Positions 1 to 8,522 of a stretch of DNA of 64,000 nt are shown in pieces. A program made the position numbers and the translations under genes. The notes under the pieces are model-generated. The model saw only the letters and a program-made list of their open reading frames with translations, was not told the origin of the DNA and searched no databases. Source of the DNA: CAYGYG01 sp964354155 (GTDB lineage Bacteria; Hydrothermota; Tepidihabitantia; SM23-42; CAYGYG01); contig CAYGYG010000004.1 of the NCBI GenBank assembly GCA_964354155.1, forward strand, positions 1 to 64,000. Direction: 5' to 3'. Position 1 is the stretch's first letter; each line of letters opens with the position of its first letter.

Positions 1-1
1 G

Positions 2-154
2 GCGGATCGCAATGACGATATTGCGCGAGCTTACAAGAGTTATTTAAATGTCAAGAGATTTATGACGCTGCACACTAGTAACTTTCCTCCAGTAGCGCTT
101 GACTTGCCGGCAAATCCCCTTAGAATCATTCTTTTGGTCGAGCCGTCGGATTAG
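2..154 (+). CDS. possible C-terminal end of an upstream gene (weak)
   Basis: A reading frame open from the left window edge runs for 50 codons to a TAG at 152-154. It is hydrophilic at first and ends in an Ile/Leu-rich stretch followed by VEPSD. Nothing in it is recognisable, and 50 open codons can occur by chance, so this could equally be non-coding sequence in front of the protease gene. It is recorded only because no other explanation of the first 180 bases is visible. Confidence 0.2.
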   Translation, partial: ADRNDDIARAYKSYLNVKRFMTLHTSNFPPVALDLPANPLRIILLVEPSD

Positions 155-190
155 GAGACGGCATCGTGACGGAATCATCAGGAGGTTTTC

Positions 191-1003
191 GTGGATGACG
201 TTGGAAAAATGATTGAAGTCGTCAAAGAATCGATCATTGTAACCAGACTGCCCAACGGGCAATCAGGCAGTGGATTTTTCCTCAATGACCGCGGCTTGTT
301 GATAACCAATAAGCATACGGTTGAGCTCAATACGTATATGAGGATCACCCCCCACAATTCAAAAGAAACCGATGCCACCGTCGTCTATTCCGACAACGAC
401 ATCGATTTCGCTTTCGCCGTAGCCGAGCTGTCCCCGACCAAGCCGATTCCGCTTGCCGACAGCAGTCAGGTGCGGGAAGGCGACCAGGTCTTCGCGATCG
501 GACATCCGTACGGATATGACTTCACCGTCTCCAAGGGCATTGTGAGCTGCAAGAGTCGTATCGTCAAAGGGATAGAATACATTCAGACCGATGTCCCCAT
601 CAATCCTGGGAACAGCGGCGGGCCTTTGGTCAACACCCAGGGCGAGGCGGTGGGAATAAACACCTGGGTTGTGGGTGATGCCGACAACATGAGTTTCGCC
701 GTTCCGGTCAATTCGGTCAAAGCTACGCTTGGCTTTCTCAACCAGCACTCGGACCGTCTCCTGCAAATGTACTACTGCCCGGTTTGCGGCGCGCTTGACG
801 ATCAATTCATCAAGACGTCCAAAGGCGAGTACTGCCGCAACTGCGGTACCCAGCGATGGGAAAAGCCCAAACCTCAGGAACAGGCGGCGGCGGCGCAGAC
901 GACTCAGGCGGTCAATGTCGGCATGGTGAACTGCCCGAACTGCAATACAGCGAACGACCAGGGTTCAAACTTCTGCAAGAACTGCGGTCAAAAGATGAAG
1001 TAG
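191..1003 (+). CDS. trypsin-like (HtrA/Deg-family) serine protease with two C-terminal zinc ribbons
   Basis: The 270-residue protein is an S1C-type serine protease. The likely triad is His42 (TNKHTV), Asp72 (DNDIDFAF) and Ser142 (PGNSGGP). The protease fold occupies about residues 8-185. There is no PDZ domain; instead there are two CxxC...CxxC zinc ribbons, at Cys196/199/215/218 and Cys248/251/262/265, joined by an Ala/Gln-rich linker. No signal peptide or membrane segment is visible, so it probably acts in the cytoplasm, unlike periplasmic DegP. The start is GTG, with GGAGG at 181-185 five bases upstream. The next gene (YbjN-like) starts 14 bases after the stop and is probably co-transcribed. 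The substrate is unknown; the ribbons may bind protein or nucleic acid. Confidence 0.85.
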   Translation: MDDVGKMIEVVKESIIVTRLPNGQSGSGFFLNDRGLLITNKHTVELNTYMRITPHNSKETDATVVYSDNDIDFAFAVAELSPTKPIPLADSSQVREGDQVFAIGHPYGYDFTVSKGIVSCKSRIVKGIEYIQTDVPINPGNSGGPLVNTQGEAVGINTWVVGDADNMSFAVPVNSVKATLGFLNQHSDRLLQMYYCPVCGALDDQFIKTSKGEYCRNCGTQRWEKPKPQEQAAAAQTTQAVNVGMVNCPNCNTANDQGSNFCKNCGQKMK

Positions 1004-1017
1004 CGAAAGGAGCGGAG

Positions 1018-1485
1018 ATGTTTGGCAAAGGTAAAGGCGATAAAGACAAGAAAGAGGCAGTCGACCTTGCAATGTATGAGAAGATGATCAGCGGCCTGTT
1101 GGCCAGTCACGGCCTGGACCCGGAAAAGTGCCGCCAGCGCCCCAAGACCCTGTGGTCGGCCTACCGCGGTTCGGCCCTCATCTACACCGAGTTGTTCAAG
1201 ATAAACGATGTCGACTACATCGAGATCTCTTCCCCGATCATGAAGATGCCGTCGAAGAACCTGCTTCCCTTTTACCGGCGGCTTTTGGAGCTAAACCATA
1301 AAATGGTCGCGGTCAAGTTCTTCCTCATCAATGACTGGCTCTACTTATCCGAGAACCGGGAATTGAAAGGACTCGATTTGGATGAACTCAAGGCCATGGA
1401 GGACCGAGTCAGTTCGTTTGCCGATCAGCACGATGAACTCCTAATCGAAGAATTCAAGAGCCAACCCGAGGTCATCAAGAGTTGA
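1018..1485 (+). CDS. YbjN-domain (type III secretion chaperone-like) protein
   Basis: A 155-residue acidic protein. After a Lys/Asp/Gly-rich start (MFGKGKGDKDKK) it resembles YbjN/sensory transduction regulator domains, small alpha-beta folds related to type III secretion chaperones: a strand with YIEISSPI, a helix LLPFYRRLLELNH, a strand VAVKFFLINDWLYLSE and an acidic C-terminal helix. The ATG at 1018 follows AAAGGAG at 1006-1012, which decides the start over longer frames overlapping the protease gene. Its position directly behind a zinc-ribbon protease suggests the two act together, perhaps as chaperone and protease; this is inference. Family assignment is by pattern only. Confidence 0.6.
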   Translation: MFGKGKGDKDKKEAVDLAMYEKMISGLLASHGLDPEKCRQRPKTLWSAYRGSALIYTELFKINDVDYIEISSPIMKMPSKNLLPFYRRLLELNHKMVAVKFFLINDWLYLSENRELKGLDLDELKAMEDRVSSFADQHDELLIEEFKSQPEVIKS

Positions 1486-1648
1486 TGCGGGTAGGATGTT
1501 GGAGTAATGGAATAATGGAAGAATGGAGTGATGGTCAACGGTGCCTTGCACCAAAATAACTCAATAAACTAATAACTCTTCTCCATATCATCACTGTGAT
1601 CACCAGTAAATCACCGTCATCGAAGATTTCTGGCCTTTTCCAGAAATC

Positions 1649-3496
1649 TCAGTGTATTACTACCACCCGCTGGATATCATCCCCGGTGAAAACCTGAAAA
1701 ATGCCGGTGCGTCCGGGATTGAACCGTAATCTATCGGTGTGCGATTCGTGAACCTTGCGGCCTGAGATATCGAAGATCCTTATTCGGGCCGCCTTGGCCA
1801 GGCACATCTTGATAGTCCGCCCCACCGTCTGAATCCGCGGGACGCCCAGTCCCGTCACCGACTGCTCGTTGCAGGCCGTGATGCTGTTCCTCTGCAAAAT
1901 CCAGGTTCTGGGATCGACCGTGATCGAAAGCGGTTCCCTCGGCAGTACGCATTCATAATGCTGTGGCGATTGGCTTATCGGCACCGTCACTACGGTGTCG
2001 CCCGAAGCATAGTTGGCTCCGATCGGCAACGGCATGTGAAAGACCGACGGACCGATGGTCTGGGTCTGAACGATGTCCAGGATGAGCCGCCAGTTGGGTG
2101 GTTCGCTTGCCTTACGCCAGGTGACGCTGTAGATTGGATAACCCATATTATAGACCCACTCTTGGAAGAACCAAGCGTAGCTCCCGCCCAGTGTTTGATT
2201 CATGATACGGTTTAAGTCATCGGTCGAAGCCGCCTTATACTCGAATGAGTCGCGGTAGTCGGCCATCAGGTTGAGCCACCGCGTGTCGGTACCGCTCAAG
2301 AATCTAATCATGTGTAGCACCCACGACCCCTTGCAGTAGCTGTGACTCCATTCAAAGAGCTGGCTCGGCGGCGGGTTATAGATCGGGTGCGGTGATCGTG
2401 CTTCACCCTGAAAATAAGCGCTCTTTCGACTATTCATGGTGCTGATGAAGGCGGCCTGCCCTTCGCGTTTTCCCCGGTAAAGCGCGTCGGAGTAGGTTCC
2501 GAATCCTTCGTTGAGCCAGACATTCTCCCAGCCGTGACAGGTCACCATGTCACCCCACCACATGTGCGACATCTCGTGGGCAATGCCATAGTAGTCGGGA
2601 TTGGTGATCCAGCCGCGTGTGATCGTAGCCATGGTCTGGTGTTCCATCCCGCCGTAAAAGAATGGGTCAACTACATCCATGCCGTAGCGCTCGAACGGGT
2701 AGTCCCCGAACAGCGAATCAAAGAACTGCATCATGTCGGTGCACAGCGAGAAGGCGTTGCGAGCATATAGTGAATCCTCCGGCCAGAAATAATACTTGAT
2801 CTCAACGCTCTCGGCGGGCGACGGGCGGTACCAGTCAGAGTAGGTCTTGAAAATGCTCGAGGCGAGGTGGATTAGATACGGTGAGATGGCATAGTCGTGT
2901 TTCCAGTGATAGGTTGCTTTGCCTTGCGCCACGGTGCGTCCCAGAAAGCGTCCGGTTGCGGTCACGGTGAACGAATCGGGAACGGTAACATAGAATTCGA
3001 CACCGTGGTCGGCCTTGTCCGCCAGACGGTCCCAGCAGGGCATCCACTCCCGGGTTGAATAGGGACAGCCCAGGGTGTATGATACGTTCGGGAACCCACT
3101 GAAAAAAACATAACCCAAGAGTCCGGTGCTTGAGCCGTTGTAGCCGACCATGATCGCAAAAGAGTCTCCCTGATTCTGAGGTGCCGGGAGGTTCACGAAC
3201 AGAGTGTCATTGCGCTGGACGTAGGTAGCGGGCAGTCCATTGACTCGCAGTGAGTCAATAAAAAGCCCTTTGGAGTGCATGTCGACAACCTGCAGATTGT
3301 TGATGTTGCTCTTTGCGGCCATCGTGACTGAACCCTTGAAAGTTCCGACATCCATCGGCAGTTCGAGCCGCAACAAGTAGTGCAGGGCGTTGTAGGAATG
3401 AGCTGACTCAGCGCAGGCCGGAACCGGCGGATACGCGAATTTGGTTTCGGTTGGAAAAAACGACTGACTGACAAGGACGACAACAAAGCAAAGCAT
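1649..3496 (-). CDS. secreted M1-family metallopeptidase with T9SS sorting domain
   Basis: A 615-residue secreted gluzincin. An N-terminal signal peptide (about residues 1-21) precedes an M1 N-terminal beta domain and the catalytic domain with zinc ligands His307 and His311 (HEMSH) and Glu330 (NEGF), the HExxH-x18-E spacing of family M1. The GxMEN exopeptidase motif upstream is changed to GGMEHQ, so N-terminal recognition may differ from classical aminopeptidases. The last ~80 residues form a T9SS type A sorting domain (RIFDISGRKV ... TGIFQVFTGDD), predicting export across the outer membrane. ATG at 3496 is preceded by AAGGAGG. A promoter lies at 3515-3542. It is a single-gene unit and probably degrades extracellular peptides. 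Confidence 0.9.
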   Translation of the reverse strand: MLCFVVVLVSQSFFPTETKFAYPPVPACAESAHSYNALHYLLRLELPMDVGTFKGSVTMAAKSNINNLQVVDMHSKGLFIDSLRVNGLPATYVQRNDTLFVNLPAPQNQGDSFAIMVGYNGSSTGLLGYVFFSGFPNVSYTLGCPYSTREWMPCWDRLADKADHGVEFYVTVPDSFTVTATGRFLGRTVAQGKATYHWKHDYAISPYLIHLASSIFKTYSDWYRPSPAESVEIKYYFWPEDSLYARNAFSLCTDMMQFFDSLFGDYPFERYGMDVVDPFFYGGMEHQTMATITRGWITNPDYYGIAHEMSHMWWGDMVTCHGWENVWLNEGFGTYSDALYRGKREGQAAFISTMNSRKSAYFQGEARSPHPIYNPPPSQLFEWSHSYCKGSWVLHMIRFLSGTDTRWLNLMADYRDSFEYKAASTDDLNRIMNQTLGGSYAWFFQEWVYNMGYPIYSVTWRKASEPPNWRLILDIVQTQTIGPSVFHMPLPIGANYASGDTVVTVPISQSPQHYECVLPREPLSITVDPRTWILQRNSITACNEQSVTGLGVPRIQTVGRTIKMCLAKAARIRIFDISGRKVHESHTDRLRFNPGRTGIFQVFTGDDIQRVVVIH

Positions 3497-3514
3497 GGCG
3501 CCTCCTTAGGAGAG

Positions 3515-3542
3515 AGTATACGGACGAGGATGATTCTGTCAA
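3515..3542 (-). promoter_or_regulatory. sigma-70-type promoter of the M1 peptidase gene
   Basis: Reading the minus strand, TTGACA (3537-3542) and TATACT (3515-3520) are separated by 16 bases, about 20 bases upstream of the ATG; the Shine-Dalgarno lies in between. Confidence 0.7.
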
Positions 3543-3587
3543 TTGGCAATCGGGGGTTTGCGGGACACAGCCGTGGGTGGCTCTCCC

Positions 3588-3607
3588 GGTCGCACCATGG
3601 TGCGACC
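3588..3607. repeat. 20-bp perfect palindrome with CCATGG core (REP-like)
   Basis: GGTCGCACC/ATGGTGCGACC-type symmetry is perfect over 20 bases and is followed by CTACAG. A related palindrome with the same CCATGG core and GACCCTACA flank is found at 18581-18610. It lies in the 370-base gap between the M1 peptidase and the small membrane protein, where no gene is visible. Confidence 0.6.
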
Positions 3608-3822
3608 CTACAGCGGAATGCGCTGGTCTTCGTAGCGAGACAAGTCTCGCTCAAATCCCCCGATGTCCCGCTTTACGAAAGGGGGAAGTAAAGGGGGATT
3701 GCTCCGCAATGACCGACCTGGAGTTCACTACATATTCATGATCATGAGAAGTATTCCCAAATGTAAAAATCTGTTAGACGCACCCCACTAGATTGTCATC
3801 TTTATGGACGTTTCTTCGGAGC

Positions 3823-3850
3823 TTGACTATTCGACAAAGGGCGCTATAAT
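3823..3850 (+). promoter_or_regulatory. sigma-70-type promoter of the small membrane protein gene
   Basis: TTGACT (3823-3828) and a perfect TATAAT (3845-3850) are separated by 16 bases. The predicted transcript would start near 3857, right at the AGGAGG ribosome-binding site, giving a leader of only about ten bases. Confidence 0.75.
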
Positions 3851-3866
3851 GACGCCAGGAGGTCTC

Positions 3867-4217
3867 ATGACCAATATCAAAAGGCTGGTACTGGCAACGT
3901 TCTTCGGCGTCGTCTTCGGGCTGGTCTGCTGGATACTATCGTCTTCGAGCGGGCCGGTTGCATGGTACATGGCCGCGGCAACCATACTCGGGCGAACGTT
4001 GATCGGCTTCACCATCGGCATCAGCACCCTCAAAATGAAGTGGTGGTTGCACGGTGTATTGATCGGAGCCGTCTACAGCATACCGATGGCCCTCAACGGG
4101 TTTTTTGTGCCGGGCCGGGAGATCTTCATCTTCCTCGGTACGACTATTATGGGAGTAATCTACGGTTTTCTAATCGAGCTTCTTACAACCGTAGTTTTCA
4201 AGGCCCCGAGCGAGTAA
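3867..4217 (+). CDS. small integral membrane protein, function unknown
   Basis: 116 residues with about four hydrophobic segments (LVLATFFGVVFGLVCWIL, the AAATILGRTLIGFTIG region, VLIGAVYSIPMALNGFF and IFLGTTIMGVIYGFLIELL). The ATG at 3867 is chosen over an upstream in-frame start because AGGAGG sits at 3857-3862 and the upstream start would lie before the promoter. No family is recognised. It is transcribed alone, converging on the rubrerythrin gene. Confidence 0.7.
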   Translation: MTNIKRLVLATFFGVVFGLVCWILSSSSGPVAWYMAAATILGRTLIGFTIGISTLKMKWWLHGVLIGAVYSIPMALNGFFVPGREIFIFLGTTIMGVIYGFLIELLTTVVFKAPSE

Positions 4218-4268
4218 GCGTACGATCGAAGTACTTCAATTCGCGGCCGCCTTGAGCCGGTTGCCTGA

Positions 4269-4847
4269 TCAGAAATTTTCCGCAAGCACCTCGTAGTAGG
4301 ATTGCGGATGTTTGCAGGCCGGGCACTCCTTGGGTGCCTCGGCACCCTCGAACACGTAGCCGCAGTTCCGGCAATGCCACTTCGTTGTGGCCTTCTTCTT
4401 GAAGACCTCTCCCCCGCCAATATTGCTGATGAGCTTACGATAACGTGCCTCGTGGAACTTCTCAACCCTGGCGATTTGCTCAAACGAACGGCCGATCTCC
4501 GGGAATCCTTCATCGTTCGCTGTCTTCCCGAAATCGGCGTAGAGCATAGTCCATTCCAGGTTTTCGCCCGCCGCCGCTGCTTCAAGATTGCTCTTCGTGT
4601 CTTTGACCATTCCTGCCGGGTAAGCAGCGGCTATCTCTACATCGCCACCCTCCAGGTACTTGAAGAAAACCTTGGCGTGCTCTTTTTCGTTCTCCGCGGT
4701 CTCAAGAAAAATCGCCGAGATCTGCTCCAGGCCTTGTTTGCCCGCGGCCGAAGCAAAGTAAGTGTACCGGTTTCGTGCCTGAGACTCGCCGGCAAAAGCC
4801 GCCAGCAAGTTCTTCTCGGTCTTAGTGCCCTTTAGTGACTTCGCCAT
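4269..4847 (-). CDS. rbr: rubrerythrin
   Basis: A 192-residue rubrerythrin: an N-terminal four-helix ferritin-like domain with the diiron-ligand helices ([37 protein letters not shown]) and a C-terminal rubredoxin-like domain with Cys159/162 and Cys175/178 (CRNCGYVF ... CPAC). Members of this family reduce hydrogen peroxide in anaerobes, taking electrons from rubredoxin-type partners in the cytoplasm. ATG at 4847 has TAGGAGG just upstream. The gene starts 8 bases after the stop of a desulforedoxin-like gene, so the two form an oxidative-stress operon and indicate an anaerobe. Confidence 0.95.
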   Translation of the reverse strand: MAKSLKGTKTEKNLLAAFAGESQARNRYTYFASAAGKQGLEQISAIFLETAENEKEHAKVFFKYLEGGDVEIAAAYPAGMVKDTKSNLEAAAAGENLEWTMLYADFGKTANDEGFPEIGRSFEQIARVEKFHEARYRKLISNIGGGEVFKKKATTKWHCRNCGYVFEGAEAPKECPACKHPQSYYEVLAENF

Positions 4848-4855
4848 CTAACCTC

Positions 4856-4981
4856 CTATCCTTCGATCTTCTTCATTTCCTGCCTGCAGCAGACCAGGGT
4901 TCCGCCGCCGACCTTGGTCACAACGACCTCGTTACCGCACACGTTGCAGCGATACTTCTCGACTGCCTTGTTTACGGCCAT
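4856..4981 (-). CDS. desulforedoxin-like small iron protein
   Basis: A 41-residue protein (starts MAVNKAVEKYRCNVCGNE, ends MKKIEG). Four cysteines are arranged CxxC ... CC (Cys12, Cys15, Cys31, Cys32), the pattern of desulforedoxin and of the N-terminal domain of desulfoferrodoxin, where they bind one iron; the superoxide-reducing iron domain is absent. AAGGAG precedes the ATG. It probably acts as a rubredoxin-like electron donor for the rubrerythrin encoded immediately downstream. A TATAGT box on the minus strand near 5010 may be its -10 element, but no convincing -35 box is seen. Confidence 0.85.
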   Translation of the reverse strand: MAVNKAVEKYRCNVCGNEVVVTKVGGGTLVCCRQEMKKIEG

Positions 4982-5186
4982 ACTGTCTCCTTCGCTGCCC
5001 GGTTTTGACTATACTGAGTCAGATTGGTTTATAGGCATCGCGAACTAATGTTGATGTATTACTGTAATATAGACATAAAACAGCAAGTAATTCAGGCTAT
5101 TCTGGTCAGCAGATTAGGTGCCCGTCGCCTCTCATCCATTCGCCGCATCTGGAAGTCGGGTTTCATGCCGCGACCAGCCGGAAAAC

Positions 5187-6593
5187 TCAGTCGACTTCAC
5201 GGCCCGTCCAGCAATAAGTACAAAGACTTTTCGGGTTTAGCCCGGTGGCAAGGGTCATGTCTTCGAGCCGCTGATATCTGAGGGAAGTAATGTTCAGGTC
5301 CTTTTCCATGCTCTTGATCATGGTTCGGTACGGCCTGGTCTCAGGATTGACATAGTCGGTCAAGTTTTTTAGGTGTCGTCCGAACATCTGTTTCAGGACC
5401 CGGCGCGCAAAGAGTTCGTCAATAGTTCGGGTCGAAAAGAGGAATTTGCAGGGAAACATCAGCGCCGGGCATGCGGGACGGAGATGAAGCTCACGGGCAC
5501 CTGCTTCCCACAGCTTGACAAGGAGATAGTTCTTGAGCTGGGTACCCCGGACAATCGAGTCTTCGGTAATCAAGATCCTCTGCCCCTTGATCACTGCTTC
5601 AGCTGCGATCTGCTTCATCCGGGCGACCAGGTCGCGTGTTTCCTGGGTCTGCGGCACATAGCTTCTTGCCCATCCCGGCGTGTATTTGAGCAGCGGTATT
5701 TTGATCGGAAAACCGGACTGCTGAGCGTACCCGTGGGCGTAGGCAATCCCGGAATCGGCGATGCCCGCGGCGAAGTCGACGGTTACGTTATCCCGCCGTG
5801 CCATAATCCGGCCCGACTCTTCACGGAAAACCTCAACATTCCTGCCTTCGTATTCCGAGGCCGGAAACCCGGTATAGACAAAAAGAAACGTGCAGAGCTG
5901 GAGCGTCTTGCCGGGCTTTCTGACCGACCGGACCTTCCCGGGCTTAAGGTGCAGAATCTCGCCCGGCCCCAGGAAGCGCCGGACAACAAAGCCCAGGTTC
6001 TTATAGGCGCAGGTCTCCGACACAATCATCAAATCACCTTTACGCTCGGCCAGCACAAGCGGAGTCCGGCCCAGCCGATCGCGCGCCGCATAGATGCCGT
6101 CCTTGCCCAGGAGCAGCAGCGACATTGAGCCTTTGACTTGCTGCTGCATATAATCGATACCGTCTTCCAGGCTTTTGCCCTTATTGAGTAGTTTCGCCAC
6201 CAGTTCGATCTGATTGACCTGGCCCGACGGCATTTCTGAGAAAACTACGCCTTCGGCGATCATCTTCCGGGCTAGCTGGTCCTGGTTGTCGATGTAGCCG
6301 GTCCCGCAGATGGCATACTCACCGAACTTGAGTCGCATGGTCAAAGGCTGCGTGTCACGGTCGCTGATTACGCCGATACCGGCCGAGCCGGTCATACCGA
6401 TGTAGTCGAAGTCTTCGGCGAATCTTGACTTGAACTGGGCCCGGGCGATACTATGGATCTTCTTGGTCAATGCCTTGCCGTCGAACATCGCAAGGCCTCC
6501 GAACGAAGTTCCAAGGTGGGAATGGTAATCGGTCGCGTAAAACAGTTCTTCCTTGCAGTCTTTTCGGGACACCACACCAACAATACCGCTCAT
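5187..6593 (-). CDS. purF: amidophosphoribosyltransferase (PurF) homolog with Ser in place of the N-terminal Cys
   Basis: 468 residues. The N-terminal Ntn-type glutaminase domain begins MSGIVGVV, so the residue exposed after Met removal is Ser rather than the usual catalytic Cys. The C-terminal half is a type I phosphoribosyltransferase domain with the PRPP loop ITEDSIVRGTQ. PurF makes phosphoribosylamine from PRPP and glutamine, the first step of purine synthesis. The motif TDYHSHLGTSFGGLA and the C-terminal CTYCWTG are, from memory, typical of a Bacteroidetes-type PurF variant that also has Ser. It may use ammonia or have a different role. The gene has its own promoter at 6645-6672 and AAAGGCGG before the ATG. 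Confidence 0.8.
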   Translation of the reverse strand: MSGIVGVVSRKDCKEELFYATDYHSHLGTSFGGLAMFDGKALTKKIHSIARAQFKSRFAEDFDYIGMTGSAGIGVISDRDTQPLTMRLKFGEYAICGTGYIDNQDQLARKMIAEGVVFSEMPSGQVNQIELVAKLLNKGKSLEDGIDYMQQQVKGSMSLLLLGKDGIYAARDRLGRTPLVLAERKGDLMIVSETCAYKNLGFVVRRFLGPGEILHLKPGKVRSVRKPGKTLQLCTFLFVYTGFPASEYEGRNVEVFREESGRIMARRDNVTVDFAAGIADSGIAYAHGYAQQSGFPIKIPLLKYTPGWARSYVPQTQETRDLVARMKQIAAEAVIKGQRILITEDSIVRGTQLKNYLLVKLWEAGARELHLRPACPALMFPCKFLFSTRTIDELFARRVLKQMFGRHLKNLTDYVNPETRPYRTMIKSMEKDLNITSLRYQRLEDMTLATGLNPKSLCTYCWTGREVD

Positions 6594-6644
6594 TAAAACC
6601 GCCTTTCGAAGTTAGGAGACATCACGACAAGCATCAACCCTCTC

Positions 6645-6672
6645 ATCCTACATGGATCGGAGGATTTGTCAA
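6645..6672 (-). promoter_or_regulatory. promoter of the purF-like gene
   Basis: On the minus strand TTGACA (6667-6672) and TAGGAT (6645-6650) are 16 bases apart. The -35 box overlaps the last codons of the upstream PrsW-like gene, so purF is independently transcribed. Confidence 0.6.
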
Positions 6673-8315
6673 GTCCGCTTGAACCGGAAAATCGGTGTCA
6701 AGATCCCTTGTCTTACCCGGAAGGCACCCAGCGCCCCAAAGACGACAATCACGCTGATAACGTTGGTGCCGATGAGTTCGAGGATTCTTCGGTTGGCGAT
6801 CTCGGTCGAATAGTAGAAATTGTTGTAGAGGTAGATGATGATAAACAGCACGGCCGATGTTGACAGCAGTAGATTGAAGTTGTGGAGGGTTTTTGCGGTC
6901 GCGAGCTCGGCGTCGAAGAACGGAGAAAAATTGAGAGCATTGGTTATCATCCGGGCGTAGACGCCGGCCAGCACCATGACCATGACGAGACTCAAGATCG
7001 AAAGCACGTTGAGCGGGCCGATGATGAAATAGTCGAATAGTCCGTGAATGACCGCGGCAACCAGGAAGCCCGCCGCAATCGCCAGTACCGTGCTGCCGCG
7101 GCGGATGAACCGGGCCTTGGCCCACCGGTAGCAAATGATGCTCGTCATCACCATGTGGATGACCGTGGAGAAGAGGAATCTGACGAAAGCGATGCCGAGT
7201 CCGTACCCGGTAAAATAGAGACTGTTCTCCAGCGTTGCAAAGCCAAGCGCCGAAAGGCTTCCGTAGTAAACCATGTCCATCGGCTCGTTTACCTGCCGGC
7301 TGACCATGACGATCAGCACAACCGGGATGAGTTTCACCAGCTCTTCGACAAAACCAATGTGAATGATACTATAACACAAATCATTTAAAACGTTGCCGTT
7401 CAGGCCTATGGGGTACAGCAGAGCAACGGTATCACTGACCAGCGCTGACAAGAGTGCGCTCAGGCCTCCCAGAACCAGCACGACGATGGCCAGGACGACC
7501 GGTTCATGCTCAAACACGTCGACGCGCCGGAAGTACACGAACCACATCGCGCCGATGAAAAGCGCCACCAGGGCCGGTGCGATCTGTATCTTCGACAGAG
7601 GCACGATAAAACATAGAGACAAGTAGGTTAGGGGATTCCCGGCCCGAAAGTGAAAAGTCCGGGCCGCCGCCGGGTTTACGTGATGACGGGTAACCGGACT
7701 TTCGAGCAGACTCCCGAGCCCGGACCAGTTGCTTTGTTCTGAGTAAATATTGACAAGGTTGCTGACCGCACCTTCGATGTTGCCTTGAACGTCAATCTCC
7801 TTGCGGCAATACGCCTCGGCCCCCTCAATCATCCGCTGTTTCAGGTAAAGATAGCCGACACTGTTGTTCAGGTACTTCAGGCGGCGGTTTCTAACCAGCG
7901 CGTAATAGTCGAACGCCTCTTCAAAGCGCTGCTCAAGGACTCGGATCAGGCCCAGTCCATAGTTGCCGATGTCGGCAAGGTCAGCGCTTTCCGCCAGTTG
8001 CTGGAAATGGCTTTCGACTTGGTCGTTCCCTGCGGGATGTGCCGCATCGCGTGACCGGCGCTCCGCGCGGCCGACATCGAAGTGATTATTGATATAGCGA
8101 TAACTGATGTCAATACTGGCGGGATCTTCCGCCACCAGGTTCACGAAGATGCTCTCCGCCCGCTCGTACAGGTTCGCCTGGCGCAGGCGTGCCACACGGA
8201 GAAACGGTTCTTCGGGCAGGTCGTGCTCCCACCATCGATTGACCGCCAGAATCAGGGCCAGGGCAAACAACATGATGGCAATGAAGCTGAAGCGTGTAAC
8301 GGCGTTACGGAACAT
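6669..8315 (-). CDS. TPR-containing PrsW-family intramembrane metalloprotease
   Basis: 548 residues from the ATG at 8315. One N-terminal membrane anchor is followed by a ~200-residue extracytoplasmic region with TPR-like helices. The C-terminal half has about eight membrane segments with the PrsW/Rce1-type motifs FVEELVKL (EExxK), FATLENSLYF, HMVMTS and HGLFDYF (HxxxD), whose Glu and His residues bind the catalytic zinc. PrsW proteases perform site-1 cleavage of anti-sigma factors in Bacillus; the substrate here is unknown. The promoter -10 box (8329-8334) lies only 13 bases before the ATG and there is no Shine-Dalgarno, so the mRNA is probably leaderless; an earlier GTG at 8327 would precede the transcript start. 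Confidence 0.8.
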   Translation of the reverse strand: MFRNAVTRFSFIAIMLFALALILAVNRWWEHDLPEEPFLRVARLRQANLYERAESIFVNLVAEDPASIDISYRYINNHFDVGRAERRSRDAAHPAGNDQVESHFQQLAESADLADIGNYGLGLIRVLEQRFEEAFDYYALVRNRRLKYLNNSVGYLYLKQRMIEGAEAYCRKEIDVQGNIEGAVSNLVNIYSEQSNWSGLGSLLESPVTRHHVNPAAARTFHFRAGNPLTYLSLCFIVPLSKIQIAPALVALFIGAMWFVYFRRVDVFEHEPVVLAIVVLVLGGLSALLSALVSDTVALLYPIGLNGNVLNDLCYSIIHIGFVEELVKLIPVVLIVMVSRQVNEPMDMVYYGSLSALGFATLENSLYFTGYGLGIAFVRFLFSTVIHMVMTSIICYRWAKARFIRRGSTVLAIAAGFLVAAVIHGLFDYFIIGPLNVLSILSLVMVMVLAGVYARMITNALNFSPFFDAELATAKTLHNFNLLLSTSAVLFIIIYLYNNFYYSTEIANRRILELIGTNVISVIVVFGALGAFRVRQGILTPIFRFKRT

Positions 8316-8328
8316 GGCTAATTGCACG

Positions 8329-8356
8329 ATTATAGCCTAATCATACCGCCCGTCAA
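8329..8356 (-). promoter_or_regulatory. promoter of the PrsW-like gene (leaderless)
   Basis: Minus strand TTGACG (8351-8356), 16-base spacer, TATAAT (8329-8334). Predicted transcription start is close to 8322, a few bases before the ATG at 8315. Confidence 0.7.
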
Positions 8357-8382
8357 CCGGTAATCTCGTAACGACATGGCTA

Positions 8383-8409
8383 TTGACATCCGGTGCAGTC
8401 GAATATAAT
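8383..8409 (+). promoter_or_regulatory. promoter of the Cys-rich protein gene
   Basis: TTGACA (8383-8388) and TATAAT (8404-8409), spacer 15 bases. The leader of about 95 bases holds a short ORF (8454-8522). This promoter and the divergent PrsW promoter are back to back. Confidence 0.6.
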
Positions 8410-8453
8410 AGACTGAGCCTGCAAGGTTGGGTTACTGTAGGCAGGAGAGACTG

Positions 8454-8522
8454 ATGAAGATCGACGCCCGAGCCGAAGGGCTAGAGCCGTCGAAACCGGA
8501 GACAGAGCAATGCGCAATCTAG
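8454..8522 (+). CDS. short upstream ORF overlapping the Cys-rich gene
   Basis: 22 codons (starts MKIDARAEGLEP, ends QCAI) with AGGAGA at 8443-8448, well placed before the ATG. Its stop codon lies 10 bases inside the next gene, so translation of the two could be coupled. It may be a leader peptide, or the true N-terminus of the following protein separated by a frameshift; the sequence alone cannot decide. Confidence 0.35.
   Translation: MKIDARAEGLEPSKPETEQCAI

Noticed and set aside
4982..5186. Possible gene or RNA between desulforedoxin and purF-like genes
   Set aside because: The only open frame (from 5024) has no ribosome site or family resemblance and runs into the purF-like gene on the opposite strand; no RNA structure stands out.
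5373..6128. 251-codon plus-strand frame opposite the purF-like gene
   Set aside because: Antisense shadow with no recognisable protein; the minus-strand gene has the PRPP and glutaminase motifs.
8416..8509. Riboswitch in the leader of the Cys-rich gene
   Set aside because: No match to a riboswitch consensus I can recall; the leader is better explained by the short ORF it contains.
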